Shown here: positions 52,140 to 62,447 of the stretch, piece after piece
Layout: each line of letters starts with the position of its first letter
Numbering within the stretch: position 1 is the stretch's first letter
Origin: Sphaerobacter thermophilus DSM 20745
GTDB taxonomy: Bacteria > Chloroflexota > Chloroflexia > Thermomicrobiales > Thermomicrobiaceae
Assembly: GCF_000024985.1 (NCBI RefSeq)
Contig: NC_013523.1
Location: forward strand, 1,178,001-1,242,000
Length of the DNA: 64,000 bases
Direction: 5' to 3'
Position numbers and translations under genes: made by a program
Notes under the pieces: generated by a model
The model's database searches: none
The model's input: the letters and a program-made list of their open reading frames with translations, nothing else
Told to the model about the DNA's origin: nothing

Positions 52140-53111
52140 ATGGATGAGATGCGTTTGTGGATTGGCGAGCCCCGCTTTGACCTGGCGCACCTGGCGCACG
52201 TCGAACTCATCACACCCACCCTCGACGAGAGCGTGCGCTTCTTCACCGAGTTCCTCGGCTTGATCGAGAGCGGCCGGAAGGGCAACTCGGTCTACCTCCG
52301 GGGTTGGGACGACTACGCTCACCACACCTTGAAGCTGACCGCCGGCCCGGTGCCGATGATGGAGCACTTCGCCTTTCGTGTGACGTCGCCTGAGGCGCTC
52401 GATCGCTGCGTGGCCGAGGTCGAGAAGGCGGGTCTCGGTATCGGCTGGATCGACGGTGACGAGGGGCACGGCCGGGCCTACCGCTTCCGCACGCCCGACG
52501 GCCATGTCGTCGAGTTGATCTGGGACATCGAGTGGTACCAGCCGACCCCGGAGACGAAACCGGCCCTGAAGAACCAGGCCTCGCGGTTCCCGGCGCGAGG
52601 CTGCAACCTCCGCCGGCTCGACCACATCAACCTGTTCGCCGTCGACGTCCGCGCCTGCCGCGTGGCGTTGCAGGAGACGCTCGGTATGCGCTTTACCGAG
52701 GGGATCGTGTTCGACGACGGCTCTGAGAAGGGCGCGTGGCTCACCTCGAACAACAAGGGGTACGAGGTGGCCATCACCGAGGATGCGACCGGTACACCGG
52801 GCCGCTTCCACCACGTCTGCTACGCGGTCGATACCCGCGAGGAGGTGCTGAGGGCGGCGGACATCGCGATCGAGTTCGGCGCCCCCATCGAGTACGGCCC
52901 TCACAAGCACGCGATTCAACAGACGGTCTTCCTCTACGTCATCGAGCCGGGCGGGCATCGCGTCGAGATCGGTTGCCCCGGCGCGCGGCTCGTGGTCGCG
53001 CCCGACTGGAAGCCGATCATCTGGAGCCAGGCGGAGCGCCAGCGTGGGCAGGCCTGGGGGTTGCAGACCGTTGCGACCTTCCACACCCACGGCACCCCGC
53101 CGGTGAAGTAG
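52140..53111 (+). CDS. VOC-family extradiol (catechol 2,3-) dioxygenase
   Basis: A 323-residue type I extradiol dioxygenase that opens a catechol ring next to the diol using Fe(II). It has two vicinal-oxygen-chelate halves (residues ~15-130 and ~157-285). The active half has iron ligands H162 (LDHINL), a His at 224/225 (RFHHVCYA) and E276 (GGHRVEIG). An N-terminal half without ligands is usual. It follows a LigM-like O-demethylase gene and a solute-binding protein, so a lignin-aromatic or related catechol is the likely substrate class. Confidence 0.9.
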   Translation: MDEMRLWIGEPRFDLAHLAHVELITPTLDESVRFFTEFLGLIESGRKGNSVYLRGWDDYAHHTLKLTAGPVPMMEHFAFRVTSPEALDRCVAEVEKAGLGIGWIDGDEGHGRAYRFRTPDGHVVELIWDIEWYQPTPETKPALKNQASRFPARGCNLRRLDHINLFAVDVRACRVALQETLGMRFTEGIVFDDGSEKGAWLTSNNKGYEVAITEDATGTPGRFHHVCYAVDTREEVLRAADIAIEFGAPIEYGPHKHAIQQTVFLYVIEPGGHRVEIGCPGARLVVAPDWKPIIWSQAERQRGQAWGLQTVATFHTHGTPPVK

Positions 53112-53239
53112 CGAGCTGGCGTTGTCGCCGCCGAGCGATGCCAGCGGGCAGTTCGATGTCCACCGTCCGGTGGTGTGCCTGTCGACTTTGGCCGTCCCTT
53201 CGGGTGTACCGCACGACTTAACTGGAGAGGCCCGGTGCG

Positions 53240-53268
53240 TTGTCGCGCTCCGGGCCCTGTGCTATAGT
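53240..53268 (+). promoter_or_regulatory. Promoter upstream of the SAM riboswitch
   Basis: TTGTCG (53240-53245), spacer of 17, TATAGT (53263-53268). It lies about 27 bases before the riboswitch aptamer and would drive the mtnA-ahcY-metK unit. Confidence 0.65.
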
Positions 53269-53294
53269 GCGGCGCAAAGTGAATAGAGCGGTCT

Positions 53295-53453
53295 CTCTTA
53301 TCCAGAGTGGTGGAGGGAACGGCCCGACGAAGCCCGGCAACCGACGGATCGCACGGTCCGCGCGGTGCCAATTCCGGCAGCGGCGTTGCCGCTGAGAGAT
53401 GAGAGTGACGCGGGAGTCAACCGGCTTCTCGCTCACGAGAGGCCCTTTTGTTT
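53295..53453 (+). promoter_or_regulatory. SAM-I (S-box) riboswitch with terminator
   Basis: The aptamer (53295-53405) has P1 CTCTTATC/GATGAGAG, the kink-turn core AGAGTGGTGGAGGGA, GCCCGACGAAGCCCGGCAACC and GGTGCCAATTCCGGCAG, a close match to the S-box consensus. Downstream comes a terminator stem GGCTTCTCG/CGAGAGGCC (53423-53431, 53436-53444) followed by CTTTTGTTT. The 3' P1 strand can pair instead with the terminator's 5' strand (TGAGAG with CTTCTCG). When SAM is bound, P1 is held and the terminator forms, so high SAM should turn expression off. It precedes mtnA, ahcY and metK. Confidence 0.95.
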
Positions 53454-53511
53454 GCACCATGATGCGATCGGGGATACGGACCGGTTCGACCGTGCCGCCT
53501 GGTGGGCTCCG

Positions 53512-54564
<1,053 letters not shown>

Positions 54565-54595
54565 ACTGAGGCGATGCCGCGGTTGGGCGTGGTGA

Positions 54596-55894
<1,299 letters not shown>

Positions 55895-55951
55895 AGGAAT
55901 GGCAGGCGCCATCCCCGGCGGCCGGATCGCGGACTAGCGAAAGGGCAACCA

Positions 55952-57187
<1,236 letters not shown>

Positions 57188-57221
57188 GGCGCGTGGCCGG
57201 TCGTACGGCGGATGTGACGCG

Positions 57222-58169
57222 ATGCGGGCGCTGATTACGGGGGGCAGCGGCTTCGTCGGGCGGCATCTCGCGGCGCACCTGCGCGCCGAAACCGATTGGG
57301 AGATCGTCGCGCTCGGCGCGCGCCGGGCTCCGGTGTTGCCGGGCGTCACCGGCGCCGCCTGCGATCTGTCCGATCGGGCCGCGGTGGATGCGGTGCTCCG
57401 GCGCTACCCGCCCGATATCGTCTTCCACCTTGCCGCCCGCACATCGGTGCCAGAGGCGTTCGTTGAGCCCGGGGCGACGCTGATCAACAACGCCATCGCC
57501 CAGATCAACTTGTTCGAATCCATCCACGCGCTGGGCCTGGATCCGGTCATCCTGGTGGCCGGGTCGAGCGAGGTCTATGGCCCGGCACCGCCGGAGGCGA
57601 TGCCGCTGGACGAGCGGCAGCCATTCCTGCCTGCCAACCCGTACGCCGTGAGCAAGGTGGTGCAGGATATGCTGGCCGTCCAGTACGGCCTGAGCCACCA
57701 GATGCGCATCGTACGGGTCCGTCCGTTCAACCACATCGGACCGGGGCAGAGTGAGCGCTTCGTGGTGGCGAGCTTCGCGCGTCAGATCGCCGCGGCGGAG
57801 CAGGGCCTGATCGAACCTGTCGTCCGAGTCGGGAATCTGGACGCGCAGCGCGACTTTCTCGATGTCCGGGACGTCGTGCGAGCCTACCGCCTCGTGGCGC
57901 AGCCGGAGCTGGCAGGCGAGGTGTTCAACGTCGCCAGCGGCGTCCCGCGCTCGATCCGTCAGGTGCTCGATCGCCTGCTGGCGCTCGCACGGCGGCCGAT
58001 CGAGGTTCGTCCAGACCCGGCGCGACTGCGCCCCTCTGACGCGCCGGTGGTCTACGGATCATCCGCCAAGCTGCAGCAGAGCACCGGCTGGGAACCGGAG
58101 ATCCCCTTCGAGCAGTCCCTGATCGATACTCTGGAGGACTGGCGGGAGCGCGTCGCCCGCGAGGGCTAG
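57222..58169 (+). CDS. NAD-dependent sugar-nucleotide epimerase/dehydratase family
   Basis: A 315-residue extended short-chain dehydrogenase. N-terminal TGGSGFVGRHLAAHL (NAD loop), then VFHLAARTSVPEAF, the Ser in VAGSSEVYG, and the YxxxK pair YAVSK. RPFNHIGPGQSERFVVASFARQI and DAQRDFLDVRDVVRAY resemble GDP-mannose 4,6-dehydratase/GDP-deoxysugar reductase (Rmd-type) proteins. Substrate not provable here. It lies 34 bases after metK in the same direction, ends four bases inside the convergent formyltransferase-like gene. Confidence 0.88.
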   Translation: MRALITGGSGFVGRHLAAHLRAETDWEIVALGARRAPVLPGVTGAACDLSDRAAVDAVLRRYPPDIVFHLAARTSVPEAFVEPGATLINNAIAQINLFESIHALGLDPVILVAGSSEVYGPAPPEAMPLDERQPFLPANPYAVSKVVQDMLAVQYGLSHQMRIVRVRPFNHIGPGQSERFVVASFARQIAAAEQGLIEPVVRVGNLDAQRDFLDVRDVVRAYRLVAQPELAGEVFNVASGVPRSIRQVLDRLLALARRPIEVRPDPARLRPSDAPVVYGSSAKLQQSTGWEPEIPFEQSLIDTLEDWRERVAREG

Positions 58170-59152
58170 CGATCGTTTCTTCCCTCGGTGATCTTGGCGT
58201 CGAGCACGCCGTCCGCGAGCTGGATGGCGGCGCCTCGCGGTCCGGGTTGGACCAACTCGCCGAGGGAGATTCCCGGCCGCACTCCGGTCACGAGGGAAAT
58301 GATGAACGTCCTCCTTCCGTCGGTGAACCAGGGTTGGTAGCCCAGCGGCAGGATGCCGCGGGCGAAGTGCCAGGCGCGGGTGCAGGTCCACTCCGGATCG
58401 ATCTTCAGGTCATCCTCCTCAGGCCAGCCCTCGTAGCTGGCTCCCGTCGTCGGTTGGGGGCGTGGCCGGAGCGCGCCTATAGCGGCCTGCGCGACCACTT
58501 GCACCAGCAGGTCGGCGCCGACCTCGGCGCACCGTGCCTCCAGCACGTCGCCGGGCAGCCCCGGCTCGACCGGAATCGTGTGCTGAGCGACGATATCCCC
58601 GGCGTCGAGTCGATCGGTGAGGAGGTGCACCGTGACGCCGGTGTGGGTGTCTCCGCACCGGTAAACCCAGAAGAGCGGGTCCGGCCCTCGGTGGCGGGGA
58701 AGGAGCGATGGGTGGACGTTGACCGCTCCGCGCGTCGCCAGTGACCGCACCTCCGGTGGTATCCAGAGTGGAAAACACGAGACCGCGATGACATCCGGCG
58801 CAGTCTCGGCGAGCGCGTGCCGGGTGGCAGTCGCGCGGAGGTCGGTGACCTCGAACATCGGCGCGGCGACCTCCGCGGCCAGCGAGTCTAACGCCGGTCC
58901 ATGGGCCTTCCCAGCAAGAGGCAACGTCGGGCCACGGCGCGGCTCGCGGCGGCGGATCGGTGTCGCATGCGGCCCTGGTCTCGGCGGGGCGGGTACGACC
59001 ACGCCGACGAGGTTCGCGCCCGCGTCGATCAGCGCGCGCAGTGGGACAGCGGACAGGCGACAGTGCCGGCCGAAGAAGAGTACGCGGCTTCCGCGCGCGT
59101 TAGCGGCGTCCACCGCAAGTTCCCCGCGTTCCGAGGGCGCTGCGTTTGACAT
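58166..59152 (-). CDS. Formyltransferase-family protein (Fmt-like)
   Basis: A 328-residue protein with the formyltransferase core: FFGRHCRLSAVPLRALIDAG at the start, PDVIAVSCFPLWIPPEV, then NVHPSLLPRHRGPDPLFW with the catalytic N145 and H147, and TDRLDAGDIV with D183. A C-terminal Fmt-like part follows. Much of the fold agrees with Fmt, but a start-codon tRNA formyltransferase is usually beside def/priA; here it faces an epimerase, so a sugar- or other-amine formyltransferase is possible. Weak ribosome-binding site. Its start overlaps the yggX promoter. Confidence 0.8.
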   Translation of the reverse strand: MSNAAPSERGELAVDAANARGSRVLFFGRHCRLSAVPLRALIDAGANLVGVVVPAPPRPGPHATPIRRREPRRGPTLPLAGKAHGPALDSLAAEVAAPMFEVTDLRATATRHALAETAPDVIAVSCFPLWIPPEVRSLATRGAVNVHPSLLPRHRGPDPLFWVYRCGDTHTGVTVHLLTDRLDAGDIVAQHTIPVEPGLPGDVLEARCAEVGADLLVQVVAQAAIGALRPRPQPTTGASYEGWPEEDDLKIDPEWTCTRAWHFARGILPLGYQPWFTDGRRTFIISLVTGVRPGISLGELVQPGPRGAAIQLADGVLDAKITEGRNDR

Positions 59153-59175
59153 CCGTTGTTCCGATCCGCTACGCT
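59146..59175 (+). promoter_or_regulatory. Putative yggX promoter
   Basis: A perfect TTGACA (59146-59151), 18-base spacer, TACGCT (59170-59175), 40 bases before the yggX start. It overlaps the start codon of the divergent formyltransferase-like gene. Confidence 0.5.
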
Positions 59176-59214
59176 AGCGAGTCGATAGTCTTATGCAGCC
59201 GAAGGAAGGGCCGC

Positions 59215-59538
59215 ATGGCCAGACTAGTGCAGTGTGCCAAACTGGGGCGTGAGCTACCGGGTCTGGAGAAGCCACCATTCCCTGGTCCGCTGGGCGAGCG
59301 CATCTACAACGAGATCTCGGCCGAGGCCTGGGACATGTGGAAACAGCAGCAGACGATCATCATCAACCACTACGGCCTCAACCCTGCCGACCCCGATGAC
59401 CGCCAGATGCTACGCGAGTTGATGGAAGAGTTCTTCTTCGGCGCCGGTGCGCGTATGCCCGAGGGTTGGACACCCGTCGGTACCGGGGGCGGCGGTGCCC
59501 CGGCGAAAGGCGGCGGCGCTCCGCGCCGCAAGAAGTAG
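59215..59538 (+). CDS. YggX-like Fe(II)-trafficking / oxidative-damage protection protein
   Basis: A 107-residue small protein. The core is MARLVQCAKLGRELPGLEK, then PGPLGERIYNEISAEAWDMW, and a C-terminal helix MLRELMEEFFFG. The key Cys7 of E. coli YggX is kept at position 7. YggX lowers damage by iron in the Fe-S cluster supply. A glycine/alanine-rich, basic tail (GAPAKGGGAPRRKK) is extra. The family is best known from proteobacteria. ATG at 59215 behind AAGGAAGGG. Confidence 0.88.
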   Translation: MARLVQCAKLGRELPGLEKPPFPGPLGERIYNEISAEAWDMWKQQQTIIINHYGLNPADPDDRQMLRELMEEFFFGAGARMPEGWTPVGTGGGGAPAKGGGAPRRKK

Positions 59539-59561
59539 CGGCACCGGCTGCGTGGCCACGC

Positions 59562-60842
59562 TCAGCGCGCTGGAGCCGCGATCGGTCGGAGCCTGATCTC
59601 TGGCGTGATGCGGATCCGCAGGCGGCCGTGCGCCTCTCGGAGCGCTGCCTCGACCGCTACCGGCGTCTCGGCCCGCGCGAAGATGAACCCAAGATAGCTG
59701 GCCCCCTCCGGTAGCGCCGCGATCGGATGATTCAGCCGGGCGGTGATCTCGACCCCGGTGATGCCCGGCACTTTGGATGCTTCCTCGACACCATCAACCC
59801 GACGCAAGATCCCGGATGCCGGGATCGGGATCATCATGACCCCGACGGCAGGTGCCGCCATGTCCGGTTCCGGGAGCCGCTCGCCGACGGCCTGCAGTAG
59901 GATCAAGTCCTCTAGCTTGTATCCAGTGCCAAACTCGAGCACGGTGGAGCAGAGGCCGCCGATTGAGCGCCCGGCCATCTCGATGATCCACGGACCGCGT
60001 TCATTGATCCGCAACTCGGCGTGGATCGGCCCCTGGCGTAACCCGAGTGCGGCCGCGCCACGTGCGGTCGTCTCCGCGATGGCGGCCTGGGTCTCCTCGG
60101 GCAACCGTGAGGGGGTGACGTAGATCGTCTCCTCAAAGAAGGGGCCGTCGAGCGGGTCCGGCTTGTCGAACAGCGCCAGTACCTGTAGCCCGTTTTCCGT
60201 GAGCAGACCCTCGAGAGCCACTTCGAATCCCGGGAGAAACTCCTCCACCAGGATCGACGCCGCTTCCGGCGCCCAACCTTCGGAAGCCAGGATGTCCCGG
60301 GTGCGGGCGAAGGCGGCAACGAACTGGTCCGGGTCGTCGGCGCGGATGACCCCGCGGCTGCCGGAGAGAATCGTCGGCTTGACCACGCATGGGTAGTTGA
60401 CCTGTCTGGCGATGTGGGCCGGATCGCTGGCGGCCGAGAACCGCTGGAAGTGGGGGACGGCCACGCCCCCAGCGGCAAGCATCTCCCGCATCAGGTATTT
60501 GTCGCGCGCCGCGAGGGCCGCATCCGGCGCGTTATGCGGCAGCCCCACTCGGGCGCAGGCGAGCGCCGCCAGGACCGTCGCGCTGTCGTCGAGCGGTAGG
60601 ATCGCATCGACCGGCTGCTCCCGGACGAAGGCCGCGACCTGCTCGGCGGCGCGCTCCGGCCGCGTGAAGTCGACACCGAGCGGCACGTTCCACTCGCGCG
60701 CCAGCGGCTCCGGCAGGTCCACCGCCTGGATCGCTTCCAGTCCGAGCCGCTCGGCCGCGGCCAGGAACGCGGGCGTCCGGTAACTCGCCGGGGTGGTCAA
60801 AAGGAGAACACGCTTCCGCTGGTTCCCGTTCGTCTGGCCCAT
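59562..60842 (-). CDS. ATP-grasp enzyme of unknown specificity
   Basis: A 426-residue ATP-grasp ligase (carboxylate-amine ligase-like). N-terminal Rossmann-type VLLLTTPASYRTPAFLAAAERLGL, central ATP-binding YPCVVKPTILSGSRGV and VEEFLPGFEVALEG, then metal-binding HAELRINERGPWIIEMAGRSIGG. The motif IIEMAGR fits the DXXXE-like grasp site of peptide- or carnosine-synthase-type members. A C-terminal domain of about 110 residues follows. Substrates are not apparent. Converges with yggX, 23 bases apart. Confidence 0.85.
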   Translation of the reverse strand: MGQTNGNQRKRVLLLTTPASYRTPAFLAAAERLGLEAIQAVDLPEPLAREWNVPLGVDFTRPERAAEQVAAFVREQPVDAILPLDDSATVLAALACARVGLPHNAPDAALAARDKYLMREMLAAGGVAVPHFQRFSAASDPAHIARQVNYPCVVKPTILSGSRGVIRADDPDQFVAAFARTRDILASEGWAPEAASILVEEFLPGFEVALEGLLTENGLQVLALFDKPDPLDGPFFEETIYVTPSRLPEETQAAIAETTARGAAALGLRQGPIHAELRINERGPWIIEMAGRSIGGLCSTVLEFGTGYKLEDLILLQAVGERLPEPDMAAPAVGVMMIPIPASGILRRVDGVEEASKVPGITGVEITARLNHPIAALPEGASYLGFIFARAETPVAVEAALREAHGRLRIRITPEIRLRPIAAPAR

Positions 60843-61041
60843 CTGAACTCTCCGGGGTCGTCGGGCGAAGGTGAACGCTCAGCCGGTTCAACGTGTGCCG
60901 GTCGGTTTGCGGCCGATGCCACACCGAAACTATAACAGAGGCACCGCCGGTGCTCTTCCCGTGCGCCATCCCGGCGGTGCCCGATCTCGCCCAGGCTGAT
61001 TCCGGTGGTGGCGTATCCGCCGCGGCCGCACGCGGACCGCG

Positions 61042-62214
61042 CTATCTCCTCCGTGCCTGCTCGCTCCAGTCTTGCAGTTCTGCCTGCATCGCGGCGAAGT
61101 TGTCGGCGGATGCCGGGTGGAGTTGGAGCTTTGGCCCTGGTGGGTCGAGGAAGCGCCCCTCGATATACCCGGCCATGCCGTCGGCGACGATGAACCAGCA
61201 GTGCCCGATGCCCTCGAAGGCGGGCTCAGGCGCTGTCGCTCCGAGCGTGCGCGCGATGTCGCGCGCTGCGGCCTCGGCTTCGGCCGTCGCGAAGACGGCA
61301 GCCTTCGGCAGCGGCATCCCGTTGGCCGTGTGGACAGCCGACGAATCGCCGATGGCCCAGATCCCGTCGATCTCGGTCCGTAGCGTGTCGCGGTCGGCGA
61401 CGAGCCAGCCGCTCTCGATCAGCCCGGATTCGGTGAGTACCGACGGCGCCGCGTGCGGCGGTACTACCACTAGCAGGTCCCAGGACTCGGTCCGGCCGGA
61501 TGCGAAGGTCGCGCTTCGCTGCTCATGATCGACCGCCGACAGTTCCTCGCCGGTGTGGACCGTGATGCCCTGCTCCTGGAGCATCGAGCGGATCGTCTGG
61601 CCCATCTCCGGCCCGCCAGCCGCGATCGGCGACGGCTCGGGCGTGAAGAGGTCGATCTGGACCCCACATGTCACACCGCGCTCGCGGAGTCGGTCGGCAA
61701 TGAGGAGCGCGGCCTCGTACGGCGCGGGTGGGCACTTGTAGGGGAGGCGGCTGACGATGATGCAGACCCGGCCGCCGGAGAAGCTCTCAAGGCGGCGGTT
61801 CAGCCGCCAGGCACCCGACAGGCTGTAGAACTCCTCGGCGGCGTTCGCGTCGATCGCCTCCTTGAGTCCCGGAATCAGATCGGGACGGAGGTCGGCGCCG
61901 AGCGCCACAAGCAGTGCATCGTAGGCGATCTCACCGGCCGATGTGCGGACGCGCCGCGCACCCGTGTCGATCCCCTGCACCTCGGCCTGGACGAACTCCA
62001 CTCCTTGCGGGAGAGCGTCGCGAACCGAGATCGATGCCGCATCGGGCTCGAGCCATCCGCGCATGACGAGCAAGTGGCTGATACCCAGCGTCTGTCGGTC
62101 GGTCCGATCGACGACCACGACGCGGTCACCGTCCGGCAGATAGTGCCTTAGGTGCTGGGCGGCAGCCGACCCACCGGGGCCAGCGCCGAGTACGAGAACG
62201 GTCCTGGCCTGCAT
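61042..62214 (-). CDS. FAD/NAD(P)-binding oxidoreductase, sulfide:quinone reductase-like
   Basis: A 390-residue flavoprotein of the SQR/FCSD group. FAD loop TVLVLGAGPGGSAAAQHL (5-22), second motif LLVALGADLRPD, and a YKCPPAPYEAALL segment with C161, the place of a redox cysteine in SQR. A second cysteine falls in GIGHCWFIV (~345), near the C-terminal redox cysteine of SQR. The third cysteine of the classic type is not obvious, so it may be a type IV-VI SQR or another flavoprotein. C-terminal IWAIGDSSAV is the FAD-ribityl motif. ATG at 62214. Confidence 0.82.
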   Translation of the reverse strand: MQARTVLVLGAGPGGSAAAQHLRHYLPDGDRVVVVDRTDRQTLGISHLLVMRGWLEPDAASISVRDALPQGVEFVQAEVQGIDTGARRVRTSAGEIAYDALLVALGADLRPDLIPGLKEAIDANAAEEFYSLSGAWRLNRRLESFSGGRVCIIVSRLPYKCPPAPYEAALLIADRLRERGVTCGVQIDLFTPEPSPIAAGGPEMGQTIRSMLQEQGITVHTGEELSAVDHEQRSATFASGRTESWDLLVVVPPHAAPSVLTESGLIESGWLVADRDTLRTEIDGIWAIGDSSAVHTANGMPLPKAAVFATAEAEAAARDIARTLGATAPEPAFEGIGHCWFIVADGMAGYIEGRFLDPPGPKLQLHPASADNFAAMQAELQDWSEQARRR

Positions 62215-62447
62215 GACCCTTCCTCCCTCCTGCTGCCCAGGGCGTCTCGAGACGACCCCCTACCTGTGGAACCGTACCGCGATTCGCGGGCGCTGGCCAG
62301 AGGGGCCATCGCTTGACAGGTCGTTGGGTGCCCGCCGAGAATCGGCGCGCGGATGCATTTGGGAAACGAGCGGTGGGCGTTGGTTGCCGCAGGCCGGACT
62401 TCCGGTGGAGCGAGGAACACGCCCGCCGATCGGTGAGGAGGGATTCC

